Part shown: one piece after another, positions 1-11,138 of the stretch
Numbering within the stretch: the first letter of the stretch is position 1
Layout: each line of letters starts with the position of its first letter
From: Gammaproteobacteria bacterium
GTDB taxonomy: Bacteria > Pseudomonadota > Gammaproteobacteria > Acidithiobacillales > Acidithiobacillaceae
DNA length: 14,144 nucleotides
NCBI GenBank assembly: GCA_023381645.1
Contig: JAMCRJ010000062.1
Coordinates: 1 to 14,144, forward strand
Direction of reading: 5' to 3'
The notes under the pieces: generated by a model
The model's database searches: none
What the model was told of the DNA's origin: nothing
Seen by the model: only the letters and a program-made list of their open reading frames with translations
Program-made: the position numbers and the translations under genes

Positions 1-1312
<1,312 letters not shown>

Positions 1313-1344
1313 GTGTCAGTCCTTGTGCGGAGGGTTGCAGTCAA

Positions 1345-1815
1345 TTACCAGCGGAAATGGGCAAAGGCCTTATTCGCTTCTGCCATACGATGGGTCTCCT
1401 CACGCTTACGAACCGCGTTACCGCGATTTTCCGCCGCTTCGAGAATTTCCGCCGCCAGGCGGTTGCCCATGGACTTTTCGTTCCGTTTGCGCGCTGAGTC
1501 ACGCAGCCAACGCATAGCCAACGCCATGCGTCGGTCTGAACGGATCTCGACGGGCACTTGGTAGGTGGCACCCCCGACGCGACGGCTTTTCACTTCCACG
1601 ACCGGGCGCACGTTATCGATAGCCTTACGAAAAATTTCGAGGGCGTCGCTTTTGCTCCGCTCCGCAACCATTTCCAATGCACCGTAAACGATTTTTTCAG
1701 CAATGCTTTTTTTGCCATCACGCATCATCACGTTGGCAAATTTGGCAATGACTTCCTCCTTGTACTTGGGATCCGGCAGAACAACCCGCTTGGGAACTTC
1801 ACGACGTCTTGGCAT
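1345..1815 (-). CDS. rpsG: 30S ribosomal protein S7
   Basis: S7 is a primary 16S rRNA binder that nucleates assembly of the 30S head and lies near the E-site tRNA and mRNA exit. At 156 residues it has the common bacterial length. The N-terminal basic segment [10 protein letters not shown], the helical core, the beta-ribbon around residues 72-90 ([18 protein letters not shown]) and RMALAMRWL near 97-104 are all present. The ATG at 1815 is preceded by AAGGAG (1826-1831) with a 10-nt spacer. It lies 26 nt after rpsL and 32 nt before fusA. In E. coli S7 represses the str operon by binding a longer rpsL-rpsG spacer; here that spacer is short, so any such control must work differently. Confidence 0.98.
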   Translation of the reverse strand: MPRRREVPKRVVLPDPKYKEEVIAKFANVMMRDGKKSIAEKIVYGALEMVAERSKSDALEIFRKAIDNVRPVVEVKSRRVGGATYQVPVEIRSDRRMALAMRWLRDSARKRNEKSMGNRLAAEILEAAENRGNAVRKREETHRMAEANKAFAHFRW

Positions 1816-1841
1816 GGCGCAACAACTCCTTCAATAAAAAC

Positions 1842-2213
1842 TTACTTTGGACGCTTGGCGCCATACTTGGAACGCGACTGCTTACGGTTTTTGACACCGG
1901 CAGTGTCCAAGGTGCCACGCACGATATGATAGCGCACACCGGGAAGATCCTTGACACGACCGCCGCGAATCAGCACCACCGAGTGCTCCTGCAGGTTATG
2001 CCCTTCGCCGGGAATATAACTACTGACCTCAAAACCATTAGTGAGACGCACACGGGCGACTTTACGCAATGCCGAGTTGGGCTTTTTAGGTGTCGTCGTG
2101 TAAACACGGGTACACACGCCGCGCTTCTGCGGGTTGGCGTCCAACGCCGGAACCTTGCTTTTGGCTACAGGCCGCTTACGTGGCTTGCGCACGAGCTGAT
2201 TTAATGTGGGCAT
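1842..2213 (-). CDS. rpsL: 30S ribosomal protein S12
   Basis: S12 sits at the decoding centre of the 30S subunit and affects accuracy and streptomycin response. It has 123 residues, one fewer than in E. coli, and aligns without gaps until the last residue. The [14 protein letters not shown] segment carries Lys43 and Lys44, and [11 protein letters not shown] carries Lys88 and Asp89. These are the wild-type residues at the classical streptomycin-resistance sites (Lys42 and Lys87 in mature E. coli numbering), so the sequence shows no resistance change there; Asp89 is the residue methylthiolated in E. coli. The start is ATG at 2213 with GGAGA 6 nt upstream. It is the first gene of the str group, about 50 nt downstream of the predicted transcription start. 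Confidence 0.98.
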   Translation of the reverse strand: MPTLNQLVRKPRKRPVAKSKVPALDANPQKRGVCTRVYTTTPKKPNSALRKVARVRLTNGFEVSSYIPGEGHNLQEHSVVLIRGGRVKDLPGVRYHIVRGTLDTAGVKNRKQSRSKYGAKRPK

Positions 2214-2245
2214 TTACAATCTCCAGAGTACGATGTTGGCACCCA

Positions 2246-2269
2246 GCGCCCTCACCGATGAGAGGGCGC
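2246..2269 (-). repeat. GC-rich inverted repeat at str transcription start
   Basis: Perfect 8-bp arms GCGCCCTC (2246-2253) and GAGGGCGC (2262-2269) surround an 8-nt loop. The first arm in the transcript coincides with the promoter discriminator immediately after the -10. A full stem could therefore form only in RNA read through from rpoC, not in RNA started at the predicted site. No U-tract follows. Confidence 0.65.
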
Positions 2270-2298
2270 ATTCTAGTTAGGCTTGCCCTGCCTGTCAA
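2270..2298 (-). promoter_or_regulatory. Sigma70-type promoter for rpsL-rpsG-fusA
   Basis: On the minus strand a perfect TTGACA (-35, 2298-2293) is followed by a 17-nt spacer and TAGAAT (-10, 2275-2270), one mismatch from consensus. It lies between the rpoC stop and rpsL. The bases after the -10 read GCGCCCTC, a GC-rich discriminator. The expected start is near 2263-2259, giving a leader of about 50 nt. Hexamers and spacing are seen; promoter function is inferred. It is the best promoter-like sequence I found in the window. Confidence 0.8.
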
Positions 2299-2306
2299 GG
2301 CAAGCC
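2280..2306 (-). repeat. Inverted repeat flanking the str promoter -35
   Basis: Perfect 8-bp arms GGCTTGCC (2280-2287) and GGCAAGCC (2299-2306) are separated by 11 nt. The -35 hexamer lies inside the central 11 nt. As DNA it could be a repressor operator. As RNA read through from rpoC it would form a stem 16 nt after the rpoC stop codon, but no U-tract follows, so a classical terminator is unlikely. Confidence 0.7.
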
Positions 2307-2322
2307 CCAGTCATACAACAAA

Positions 2323-5300
2323 TTACGGCGTATCGCTCACCGATACCGGCATATCGCGCGGCACCGCGGTCTCCAAGGAAAGGACAGGTTCACCCCGGTT
2401 CAGCCGTCGGCGATGCTCATGGTAAGCCAGGCCCGTTCCCGCCGGAATCAGACGTCCGACAATGACGTTTTCCTTGAGGCCACGCAAGTCGTCCACCTTG
2501 CCGGATACTGCAGCCTCGGTGAGTACGCGGGTGGTTTCCTGGAAACTTGCCGCTGAGATGAAAGACTCGGTAGACAGGCTTGCCTTGGTGATGCCCAGCA
2601 ACATCGGAGTGAAACGCGGCAGTTCTTTGCCGGCAGCTTCCAGCGAGATGTTTTCATCTTCCACCCGTGCCCGGTCTACCTGGTCTCCGGGAATAAAGGT
2701 GCTATCCCCGCTGGACGTCACTTCGACCCTACGCAGCATCTGGCGCAGAATGACTTCGATGTGCTTGTCATTGATACGCACGCCCTGCAGGCGGTATACG
2801 TCCTGCACCTCATCGACGATGTAGTTGGCGAGAGCTTGCACACCCAGCACACGCAGGATATCGTGCGGAACCGGCTGGCCTTCGACAAGCTGCTCACCGG
2901 GGCTGACCCGCTCCCCTTCGTACACGGTCACATGGCGACCCTTGGGAATCAGATATTCATGCTGTTCCCCGCCCTCGTCGGTGATGATCAGTCGCTGCTT
3001 GCCCTTTGTGTCTTTCCCGAAACCGATGATGCCCTCGTGCTCCGCGATAACAGCGAAGTCCTTGGGACGCCGGGCCTCGAACAGTTCCGCCACACGGGGC
3101 AGACCACCGGTAATATCGCGCGTCTTAGTGGTACCCACTGGCAGACGTGCCAGAATGTCTCCGGGATGAATTTCCATGCCTTCATGCACCGCGATAATCG
3201 CCTTTGCCGGCAAGAAATAACGTGCGGGCAGATCCGTACCGGGCAGCTTCAGGTCTTGGCCATGCTCGTCCAGCAGACTGATCACCGGTCGCAAATCGCG
3301 TCCCTGGGGTGGCCGCTGCTTCGCGTCGATGACGACGAGCGTCGAGAGCCCGGTGATCTCGTCGGTCTGGATGGCTACACTCGCGCCTTCCACCGCATCT
3401 TTCAGAGAAATTTTGCCACCGACCTCGCTGACAATGGGCCGCGTATGCGGATCCCATTCCGCGACCCGACGACCCGCTGTGACCGCGGCGTTGTCATCCA
3501 CCAGAATGGTCGCACCATAGGGCACCTTGTAACGCTCTTTTTCCCGGCCTTGTTCGTCGGTGACGGTAACCTCGCCATTCCGGCCCACCACTACGTGGCG
3601 CCCACTGGAGTGCGTGACCAGGCGAAGGTTGGGTTGATAACGAAAAACCCCACCCTGTTTGATATCGATACTGCTTTGCGCAGCAGAACGACTGGCCGCA
3701 CCACCGATGTGGAAAGTACGCATGGTGAGCTGGGTGCCCGGTTCACCAATGGATTGCGCAGCGATAACGCCGACTGCCTCACCCGCGTTGACCAGATGCC
3801 CACGTGCTAGGTCACGCCCGTAACACAGTGCACAGACCCCATGGCGCGAACGGCAGGTCAGGGGCGAGCGCACCTTCAGTGCATCCACACCCAGATCGTC
3901 CAACTGACTGAGATACTGCTCTGTCAGCAGGGTATTGCGGGAGATGACAATCTCACCAGTATTGGGGTGGACCACATCCTCCGCAACTACACGGCCCAGC
4001 ACGCGGTCGCGCAGAGGTTCGATGATCTCACCGCCCTCGACGAGGGAGGTCATGGGAAGGCCTTCCTCCGATCCGCAATCGGTCTCGACCACCACCAGAT
4101 CCTGGGTAACGTCCACCAGACGCCGGGTCAAATAGCCGGAGTTGGCAGTTTTCAGCGCCGTATCCGCAAGTCCCTTGCGGGCACCATGGGTGGAAATGAA
4201 GTATTGCAGGACGTTGAGCCCTTCACGGAAATTTGCGGTGATGGGAGTCTCGATAATGGAACCGTCGGGCTTCGCCATCAGGCCGCGCATACCTGCAAGC
4301 TGGCGAATCTGCGCCGCCGAACCTCGGGCGCCGGAATCCGCCATCATAAAGATCGAGTTGAACGAATCCTGCTGCACCGAGCTGCCGTCCGGGAGATACA
4401 CGGTATCCTTACTGACCCGATCCATCATCGCTTTGGCAACTTCATCGGTAGCCCGCGACCAGATGTCGACGACCTTGTTATAGCGTTCACCCTCGGTCAC
4501 CAGACCCGAGGTGTATTGGGCCTGAATGGCTTTGACCTCATCTTCGGACTGCGCCAGAATGCCCTCTTTTTCCAGCGGCGTGACCATATCCCCCGCACCA
4601 AAGGAAATGCCTGCGCGTGTCGCCATACGGAAGCCGGTATACATCAACTGATCCGCAAATATCACCGTATCCTTGATACCCAAACGCCGGTAACAGGTAT
4701 TGATGAGTTCGCCGATCACCTTCTTCTTCAGTACCCGGTTGATGACACTGAACGGGAGGCCCTCGGGGAGAATATCCCCGAGCAGGGCGCGTCCTGCGGT
4801 GGTATTGATACGCTCACCGCGAAAGCGCACGCTGATACGGGCGTGCAGACCCAGGTTGCCCGTTTCATAAGCGCGCCGCACCTCTGCCGTATCCGCGAAG
4901 ACCCCGCCCGTGCCCTTGGCGTCGGCCCGCTCCTGGCTGACATAGTAGAGTCCAAGGACGATGTCTTGGGATGGGACGATAACGGGCTCACCATTGGCCG
5001 GGCTGAGAATATTGTTGGTGGACATCATCAGAGTCCGGGCCTCCAGCTGCGCCTCCAGCGACAGCGGGACATGCACAGCCATCTGGTCGCCGTCAAAGTC
5101 CGCATTGTATGCAGCACATACCAGTGGATGCAGTTGGATAGCCTTGCCTTCGATCAGGACCGGTTCAAAGGCCTGGATACCCAGGCGATGCAAGGTTGGC
5201 GCGCGGTTCAGCATGACCGGATGTTCGCGAATCACCTCTTCAAGGATATCCCAGACTTCCGGTTTTTCCTGCTCGACCAAACGCTTAGCGGCCTTGATGG

Positions 5301-6486
5301 TGGTCGCCAGCCCGCGCTCTTCCAACTTGTTGAAAATGAAGGGCTTAAACAACTCCAGAGCCATCTTCTTCGGCAAACCGCACTGGTGCAGGCGCAGTTC
5401 AGGTCCAACGACGATAACCGAGCGGCCGGAGTAATCCACCCGCTTACCCAGCAGATTCTGACGGAAGCGGCCCTGCTTGCCCTTGATCATATCCGCAAGT
5501 GACTTGAGCGGGCGTTTATTAGGTCCCGATATGGCGCGTCCGCGCCGACCGTTATCGAGCAGCGCGTCCACAGCTTCCTGCAACATGCGCTTTTCGTTGC
5601 GCACGATGATGTCCGGCGCCTTTAGTTCCAACAGGCGCTTGAGCCGGTTGTTACGATTGATGACACGCCGGTAGAGATCGTTGAGATCAGAGGTTGCAAA
5701 ACGGCCGCCATCCAGTGGCACCAGGGGACGCAAGTCCGGGGGCAGCACCGGAAGCACTTCCATGATCATCCATTCAGGACGATTACCCGACTGTTCAAAG
5801 GCCTCCAGGATCTTCAACCGCTTGCTGAGCTTCTTGGTCTTTGTGTCGGAGTTGCTCTCCCGCAATTCATTGCGGATCTGCTCGATTTCCTGAGCCAGGG
5901 GGATGCCACGCAACAGGTCGCGAATACCCTCTGCGCCCATTTTTGCCGCAAACTCATCCCCATGCTCTTCCAGGGCGTCCAGGTATTGGTCTTCGGTAAG
6001 GATGTTCCCGCGTTCCAGCGCAGTCACCCCCGGGTCAACGACCACATACGCTTCAAAATAGAGGACTCGTTCGATATCACGCAGGGGCATATCGAGAATC
6101 ATGCCCATACGACTCGGCAGAGATTTGAGGAACCAGATGTGGGCGACAGGGCTGGCGAGTTCAATGTGCCCCATCCGCTCGCGGCGGACCCTCGCCTGGG
6201 TTACTTCTACACCACATTTTTCGCAGACCACGCCGCGGTGTTTCAGGCGCTTGTACTTGCCGCAAAGGCACTCGTAGTCCTTGATCGGCCCAAAGATCTT
6301 GGCACAGAACAAGCCTTCGCGTTCCGGTTTGAAGGTCCGGTAATTAATCGTCTCGGGCTTTTTTACCTCACCGAAAGACCATGACCGCACCTTATCCGGA
6401 GACGCGATACCGATCCGAATCGCATCGAATTCTTCCTGCTGATCGTTTTGTTTGAAGAGCTTCAGTAAGTCTTTCAACGCATCCAT
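2323..6486 (-). CDS. rpoC: RNA polymerase beta' subunit
   Basis: Beta' carries the catalytic magnesium of RNA polymerase. Seen in order: the first zinc site C73, C75, C88, C91; the lid and rudder region; the catalytic loop NADFDGDQ with D463, D465, D467; the bridge helix near 768-790; the second zinc site C804, C878, C885, C888; and the trigger loop with M922, R923, H926. The trigger loop is split by a long SI3-type insertion to about 1120. Length is 1387 residues against 1407 in E. coli. The ATG at 6486 gives E. coli numbering plus three in the N-terminal half. A TTG at 6477 would give exact E. coli numbering and a better-spaced ribosome site. It follows rpoB by 24 nt. Confidence 0.98.
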   Translation of the reverse strand: MDALKDLLKLFKQNDQQEEFDAIRIGIASPDKVRSWSFGEVKKPETINYRTFKPEREGLFCAKIFGPIKDYECLCGKYKRLKHRGVVCEKCGVEVTQARVRRERMGHIELASPVAHIWFLKSLPSRMGMILDMPLRDIERVLYFEAYVVVDPGVTALERGNILTEDQYLDALEEHGDEFAAKMGAEGIRDLLRGIPLAQEIEQIRNELRESNSDTKTKKLSKRLKILEAFEQSGNRPEWMIMEVLPVLPPDLRPLVPLDGGRFATSDLNDLYRRVINRNNRLKRLLELKAPDIIVRNEKRMLQEAVDALLDNGRRGRAISGPNKRPLKSLADMIKGKQGRFRQNLLGKRVDYSGRSVIVVGPELRLHQCGLPKKMALELFKPFIFNKLEERGLATTIKAAKRLVEQEKPEVWDILEEVIREHPVMLNRAPTLHRLGIQAFEPVLIEGKAIQLHPLVCAAYNADFDGDQMAVHVPLSLEAQLEARTLMMSTNNILSPANGEPVIVPSQDIVLGLYYVSQERADAKGTGGVFADTAEVRRAYETGNLGLHARISVRFRGERINTTAGRALLGDILPEGLPFSVINRVLKKKVIGELINTCYRRLGIKDTVIFADQLMYTGFRMATRAGISFGAGDMVTPLEKEGILAQSEDEVKAIQAQYTSGLVTEGERYNKVVDIWSRATDEVAKAMMDRVSKDTVYLPDGSSVQQDSFNSIFMMADSGARGSAAQIRQLAGMRGLMAKPDGSIIETPITANFREGLNVLQYFISTHGARKGLADTALKTANSGYLTRRLVDVTQDLVVVETDCGSEEGLPMTSLVEGGEIIEPLRDRVLGRVVAEDVVHPNTGEIVISRNTLLTEQYLSQLDDLGVDALKVRSPLTCRSRHGVCALCYGRDLARGHLVNAGEAVGVIAAQSIGEPGTQLTMRTFHIGGAASRSAAQSSIDIKQGGVFRYQPNLRLVTHSSGRHVVVGRNGEVTVTDEQGREKERYKVPYGATILVDDNAAVTAGRRVAEWDPHTRPIVSEVGGKISLKDAVEGASVAIQTDEITGLSTLVVIDAKQRPPQGRDLRPVISLLDEHGQDLKLPGTDLPARYFLPAKAIIAVHEGMEIHPGDILARLPVGTTKTRDITGGLPRVAELFEARRPKDFAVIAEHEGIIGFGKDTKGKQRLIITDEGGEQHEYLIPKGRHVTVYEGERVSPGEQLVEGQPVPHDILRVLGVQALANYIVDEVQDVYRLQGVRINDKHIEVILRQMLRRVEVTSSGDSTFIPGDQVDRARVEDENISLEAAGKELPRFTPMLLGITKASLSTESFISAASFQETTRVLTEAAVSGKVDDLRGLKENVIVGRLIPAGTGLAYHEHRRRLNRGEPVLSLETAVPRDMPVSVSDTP

Positions 6487-6510
6487 CCTTGCCCGCCACG
6501 GGCGGAAATT
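6487..6510 (-). promoter_or_regulatory. rpoB-rpoC spacer with mini-hairpin and AAGG ribosome site
   Basis: This 24-nt spacer holds GCCCG-TGG-CGGGC (6491-6503), a five-pair all-GC stem. AAGG follows and directly touches the annotated ATG of rpoC. AAGGA, which includes the A of that ATG, lies 8 nt before the TTG at 6477. The site thus bears on which codon starts rpoC. The hairpin might restrict ribosome access, but this is inference. Confidence 0.5.
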
Positions 6511-9500
6511 TTACTTGGACTGTTCTAGTTCAATATCGATACCCAAAGAACGCAGTTCTTTCAACAACACATTGAAAGACTCCGGCATTCCGGCATCCAT
6601 GCGGAAATCGCCCTTGACGATGGACTCATACATCTTGCTGCGCCCGCTCACGTCGTCCGACTTCACGGTGAGCATTTCCTGCAAAGTGTATGCCGCGCCA
6701 TAGGCTTCCAAAGCCCACACCTCCATTTCACCGAAGCGCTGGCCGCCAAACTGCGCCTTACCGCCTAAAGGCTGCTGGGTAACCAGACTGTATGGACCTG
6801 TGGAACGGGCATGCATCTTGTCATCTACCAGGTGATGGAGCTTGAGCATGTAGAGATAACCCACCGTCACCGGGCGGTCAAAGGCATCACCGCTCCGTCC
6901 GTCATACAGCGTGACCTGGCCGCTGCGCGGCAAACCGGCCAGCTCCAGCATATCGCCGATCTCCTCTTCCGAGGCGCCATCAAAGACCGGGGTCGCCATG
7001 GGTACGCCACCACGAAGATTCGTGGAAAGCTCGCGAATTTCCTGGTCGGTCAGGCTGTCGAGATCCTCTTTTTTGCCAGACCGGTTGTAGATTTCGGCAA
7101 GAAAAGCGCGCATTTCTGCCATTGCCACCTCACTGTCCAGCATCGCGCCGATCTTCTTGCCCAGCCCCTTGGCGGCCCATCCCAGATGGGTCTCGAGGAT
7201 CTGTCCCACGTTCATGCGGGAAGGTACACCCAGTGGATTGAGCACGATATCCACCGCCGTACCATCGGCAAGATAGGGCATGTCTTCCACCGGCACGATC
7301 TTGGAGACCACGCCCTTGTTACCATGGCGGCCCGCCATTTTGTCACCGGGTTGCAGGTGCCTCTTTATGGCCACATGCACTTTAACCATCTTCAGAACGC
7401 CCGGACTCAGATCATCCCCCTGGGTCAGCTTGCGCCGCTTTTCTTCGAGTACCGCGTCGAGACGCTGGCGTTGTTCATCGAGCTGGGCACGGATCTGCTC
7501 CAGGGACTCGTTGCTCTCTTCCGTGCGCAAACGGATCTCAAACCATTTAGCACGCGGTAAGTCTTTCAGATAAGCCTTTGTCACCTTGTTTCCGGCCGCC
7601 AGGCCGTTGGGACCGCCTTCAGCAACCTTACCGATCAGCTGACGCTCAATCCGCTGATAGCTGTCTTCCTCGACGATGCGATACTGATCATTGAGATCCT
7701 TACGGATCCGTGCGAGTTCATGTTCCTCAATGGACTTGGCACGGGCGTCCTTCTCGATGCCATCGCGGGTAAAGACCTGCACATCGATCACCGTGCCATA
7801 CATGCCGGCAGGCATTCGCATGGAGTTATCCTTCACGTCGGAGGCCTTTTCACCGAAGATTGCCCGTAGAAGCTTCTCTTCCGGCGTCAACTGCGTCTCA
7901 CCCTTGGGCGTGACCTTGCCGACGAGAATGTCACCCGGCGCCAATTCTGCGCCGATTACGACAATACCGGACTCGTCCAGATGACGTAAGGCACCTTCGG
8001 CAACGTTGGGAATGTCACGGGTGATTTCTTCCGGCCCCAGTTTGGTGTCGCGGGCGAAGACCGAAAACTCCTCGATATGAATAGTGGTATAGCGGTCTTC
8101 TGCCACAACCCGTTCCGAGATCAGTATGGAATCCTCGAAGTTATAGCCATTCCATGGCATAAAGGCGACCAGAACGTTCTGGCCGAGTGCCAGTTCACCC
8201 ATCTCCGTGCTCGGCCCGTCGGCCAGTACGTCGCCACGACTCACCACATCGCCGACCTTGACCACGGGGCGCTGATTCAGGGTGGTGTTCTGGTTGGAAC
8301 GCGCGTACTTGACAAGGTTGTAGATATCCACGCCGGGCTCTTCGGGCAAGGTTTCCTCATCACTGACACGAATGACGATACGGGCGCCATCGACGATATC
8401 CACCACGCCACCACGCCGCGCGACGACGGCCGCGCCAGAATCAATGGCGACCACCCGCTCCATTCCGGTACCCACCATCGGGGCGTCAGAACGCACCGTC
8501 GGCACTGCCTGACGTTGCATATTGGAACCCATGAGGGCGCGGTTGGCGTCATCATGCTCAAGGAAGGGGATCATACTCGCCGCCACCGAGACGATCTGCC
8601 GCGGCGAGATATCCATGAACTGAACCTGATCTGGATTTGCCAGAGTGAACTCGTTCTTGAAACGGCAGGACACCAGTTCGTCGGTCAGCACGCCGTGCTC
8701 GTCCACCGTCGAGTTCGCCTGGGCAATCATATAATTGCCTTCTTCAATAGCCGACAGATATTCCACCTCGTCGGTGGTGCGGCGATCGACAACGCGTCGA
8801 TACGGTGTTTCGAGAAATCCGTAGGAATTCGTCCGCGCATAGCACGATAAACTGTTGATCAGTCCGATATTCGGGCCTTCCGGCGTTTCAATGGGGCAGA
8901 TCCGGCCGTAGTGCGTCGGATGTACGTCACGCACCTCGAAACCCGCACGCTCCCGGGTCAGGCCGCCCGGCCCCAAAGCCGAGACACGCCGCTTGTGGGT
9001 GACCTCGGAAAGCGGGTTGGTCTGATCCATGAACTGGGAGAGCTGGCTGGAGCCGAAGAACTCATTGACCACTGCTGCGATGGGTTTTGCATTGATCAGA
9101 TCCTGAGGCGTGAGGCCCTCACTCTCGGCGAGCGCAAGACGGTCCTTGACGGCCCTTTCTACACGCACCAGACCGAGCCGGAATTGGTTTTCCATCAACT
9201 CACCAACCGAGCGCACGCGCCGGTTACCGAGATGATCAATATCGTCGATCTCCCCCACACCGTTACGCAGGGCGACCAGCACCTTGAGCACTGCAATGAT
9301 GTCCGCATCATTCAGTACGCCAGGACCGGTAATCTCATCGCGCCCCACCCGACGATTGAACTTCATACGGCCTACGGCCGACAGGTCATAGCGGTCGGGA
9401 CTGAAGAACAATCCCTGGAACAGGTTTTGCGCCGCATCCTTCGTCGGCGGCTCACCCGGACGCATCAGCCGATAGATTTCCATCTGGGCGTCGTGAGCAT

Positions 9501-10599
9501 CACGTGACGTGTCGATACGCAACGTTTCTGAAATATAAGGCCCACGATCCAGTTCATTGAGATAGAGCGTATGCAGTGTAAGTGACGGCATTTTTCGCAG
9601 GGCGTCCAGAAGCTCACCGCTGACGGGCTCGTTGGCCTGTACCACCACCTCGCCGGTTTCGGGATGAACAATATCACGGGCGACGACCTTTCCCAGAAGG
9701 AAGCTATCCGGCACAGGAATTTCATGCAGACCCTGAACCTCGGAAAGCGCCTTGGTTTGGCGCACCGTAATTCGCTTACCGGTCTGTACCAGCACTTCGC
9801 CAGTTTCCGGACTGATGATATCAAATGCAGCCACTTCGCCCTGCAGACGCTGAGGGATCAGTACATAGCGCAGATCGCCGTCGATCAGGCGGAAGGTCTC
9901 CATATCGAAAAACATCTCAAGAATATCCTGGGTACTGTAACCCAGCGCACGCAGCAACGTCGTCGCCGGCAACTTACGACGGCGATCGATGCGCGCATAA
10001 ACGTGATCCTTGGGGTCAAACTCGAAATCCAACCACGACCCCCGGTAAGGAATGATGCGCGCATTAAAGAGGAGCTTTCCCGAAGAATGGGTCTTGCCGC
10101 GATCATGGTCGAAGAAAACGCCCGGCGAACGATGCAACTGCGAGACGATGACGCGCTCCGTGCCGTTAATCACGAAGGAACCATGCTCCGTCATCAGAGG
10201 CAGTTCGCCCATATAGACGTCCTGCTCCTTCACGTCTTTGACCCTTTTGGCGCCAGTGGTGTCGTCTTTTTCCATAACCGCCAAACGCAAACGTACCCGC
10301 AAACCGGCACAGTAGGTCAGTCCGCGCTGGCGGCACTCCACCACATCAAACACCGGTTTTTCCAGGCGGTAGGAGACATAATCCAGCATTGCGTTGCCGG
10401 AATAACTTTCCATCGGAAAAACCGAACGGAAAACAGCTTCTAAACCCGTTTCCTTTCGCGCCGCCGGGGGTACTGACTCTTGGAGAAACTCCCGGTAGGA
10501 ATCCATCTGCGTAGCCAGCAGATATGGCACAGCAAGAATGCTCTGGCTTTTGCCAAAGTCTTTACGAATCCGTTTCTTTTCAGTAAAAGAGTAGGCCAT
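6511..10599 (-). CDS. rpoB: RNA polymerase beta subunit
   Basis: Beta forms half of the polymerase active cleft and the rifampicin pocket. The start is ATG at 10599 ([17 protein letters not shown]), which matches the E. coli N-terminus and has GGAG 5-6 nt upstream; an ATG eight codons earlier lacks family support. The product has 1362 residues, against 1342 in E. coli. Residues 516-542 are the rifampicin region, with D525, H535 and S540 matching sensitive E. coli D516, H526 and S531. PWNGYNFED carries E822 and D823. The active-site lysines K1087 and K1095 lie in [12 protein letters not shown], and H1263 in KMHARSTG. Lineage insertions equivalent to SI1 (near 230-355) and SI2 (near 945-1058, with a coiled coil) are present. 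It lies 123 nt after rplL. Confidence 0.98.
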   Translation of the reverse strand: MAYSFTEKKRIRKDFGKSQSILAVPYLLATQMDSYREFLQESVPPAARKETGLEAVFRSVFPMESYSGNAMLDYVSYRLEKPVFDVVECRQRGLTYCAGLRVRLRLAVMEKDDTTGAKRVKDVKEQDVYMGELPLMTEHGSFVINGTERVIVSQLHRSPGVFFDHDRGKTHSSGKLLFNARIIPYRGSWLDFEFDPKDHVYARIDRRRKLPATTLLRALGYSTQDILEMFFDMETFRLIDGDLRYVLIPQRLQGEVAAFDIISPETGEVLVQTGKRITVRQTKALSEVQGLHEIPVPDSFLLGKVVARDIVHPETGEVVVQANEPVSGELLDALRKMPSLTLHTLYLNELDRGPYISETLRIDTSRDAHDAQMEIYRLMRPGEPPTKDAAQNLFQGLFFSPDRYDLSAVGRMKFNRRVGRDEITGPGVLNDADIIAVLKVLVALRNGVGEIDDIDHLGNRRVRSVGELMENQFRLGLVRVERAVKDRLALAESEGLTPQDLINAKPIAAVVNEFFGSSQLSQFMDQTNPLSEVTHKRRVSALGPGGLTRERAGFEVRDVHPTHYGRICPIETPEGPNIGLINSLSCYARTNSYGFLETPYRRVVDRRTTDEVEYLSAIEEGNYMIAQANSTVDEHGVLTDELVSCRFKNEFTLANPDQVQFMDISPRQIVSVAASMIPFLEHDDANRALMGSNMQRQAVPTVRSDAPMVGTGMERVVAIDSGAAVVARRGGVVDIVDGARIVIRVSDEETLPEEPGVDIYNLVKYARSNQNTTLNQRPVVKVGDVVSRGDVLADGPSTEMGELALGQNVLVAFMPWNGYNFEDSILISERVVAEDRYTTIHIEEFSVFARDTKLGPEEITRDIPNVAEGALRHLDESGIVVIGAELAPGDILVGKVTPKGETQLTPEEKLLRAIFGEKASDVKDNSMRMPAGMYGTVIDVQVFTRDGIEKDARAKSIEEHELARIRKDLNDQYRIVEEDSYQRIERQLIGKVAEGGPNGLAAGNKVTKAYLKDLPRAKWFEIRLRTEESNESLEQIRAQLDEQRQRLDAVLEEKRRKLTQGDDLSPGVLKMVKVHVAIKRHLQPGDKMAGRHGNKGVVSKIVPVEDMPYLADGTAVDIVLNPLGVPSRMNVGQILETHLGWAAKGLGKKIGAMLDSEVAMAEMRAFLAEIYNRSGKKEDLDSLTDQEIRELSTNLRGGVPMATPVFDGASEEEIGDMLELAGLPRSGQVTLYDGRSGDAFDRPVTVGYLYMLKLHHLVDDKMHARSTGPYSLVTQQPLGGKAQFGGQRFGEMEVWALEAYGAAYTLQEMLTVKSDDVSGRSKMYESIVKGDFRMDAGMPESFNVLLKELRSLGIDIELEQSK

Positions 10600-10668
10600 G
10601 GATGCTCCGCGCGACGACTGCATGGTTCAGGGATCAGCGGTTAAAGCTGCCTTCCGCAAACAATGAGG

Positions 10669-10695
10669 GGCTGGCAGCGCTTTACGCGGCCAGCC
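10669..10695 (-). terminator. Candidate attenuator/processing hairpin between rplL and rpoB
   Basis: In the minus-strand RNA, GGCTGGC pairs perfectly with GCCAGCC. Inside lie one C/T mismatch, three more GC pairs and a 5-nt loop TAAAG. It starts 28 nt after the rplL stop. A weakly U-containing run (CCTCATTGTTTG) follows, with no true U-tract. E. coli has a partial terminator and an RNase III site in this interval, which lower rpoBC expression relative to rplJL. The stem is seen; attenuation is inferred from position. Confidence 0.5.
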
Positions 10696-10722
10696 GATCA
10701 GGTTACTACATCAACTTACAGA

Positions 10723-11109
10723 TTACTTGATCTCCGCCTCGGCACCGGCCTCGACGAGCTGCGCCTTGACACTTTCGGCTTCGGCCTTGGCTACACCTTC
10801 CTTCACGGGCTTCGGCGCGCCGTCAACCAGATCCTTCGCTTCCTTCAGGCCAAGGCCAGTGATGGCTCGAACCACCTTGATGGTATTAACCTTGTTGGCA
10901 CCAGCGGCGGTGAGGATAACGTCGAATTCGGTCTGTTCTTCCACAGCAGCCGCACCTTCGCCAGCCGCCGCACCACCGGCAGGTGCCGCGACCGCGACAG
11001 CCGCTGCAGATACGCCGAACTTCTCTTCCATTTCTTTGATGAGTTCAGACAGTTCGAGGACCGTCATACCCGCAATAGCGTCTAAAATTTCCGCTTTGGA
11101 CAATGCCAT
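10723..11109 (-). CDS. rplL: 50S ribosomal protein L7/L12
   Basis: L7/L12 forms the multimeric stalk that recruits translational GTPases and stimulates their activity. The 128 residues show the N-terminal dimerisation helices (1-32), a flexible hinge very rich in alanine and glycine (about 34-57) and the C-terminal factor-binding domain with [21 protein letters not shown]. It is seven residues longer than the E. coli protein; I did not align it to locate the extra residues, but the hinge is the likely place. ATG at 11109 has AAGGAG (11118-11123) 8 nt upstream. It follows rplJ by 29 nt, as expected for stalk partners translated together but at a higher level for L7/L12. Confidence 0.98.
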   Translation of the reverse strand: MALSKAEILDAIAGMTVLELSELIKEMEEKFGVSAAAVAVAAPAGGAAAGEGAAAVEEQTEFDVILTAAGANKVNTIKVVRAITGLGLKEAKDLVDGAPKPVKEGVAKAEAESVKAQLVEAGAEAEIK

Positions 11110-11138
11110 GTTACTAACTCCTTACAGTTCAAGTTGAT

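Noticed and set aside
2214..2322. Rho-independent terminator after rpoC
   Set aside because: Two good stems exist but neither is followed by a U-tract; one surrounds the -35 of a promoter and the other overlaps its start.
2761..3810. Plus-strand open frame of 349 codons
   Set aside because: Antisense to the C-terminal part of rpoC, no family pattern, rich in histidine, arginine and threonine as typical for shadow frames.
3841..5502. Plus-strand open frame of 553 codons
   Set aside because: It lies wholly antisense to conserved rpoC, which is unmistakable. It shows no recognisable domain, and long antisense frames are expected opposite codon-biased GC-rich genes.
10600..10623. Upstream ATG giving eight extra residues on RpoB
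   Set aside because: The extension MQSSRGAS has no counterpart in the E. coli sequence, and the ribosome site GGAG is correctly placed for the ATG at 10599.
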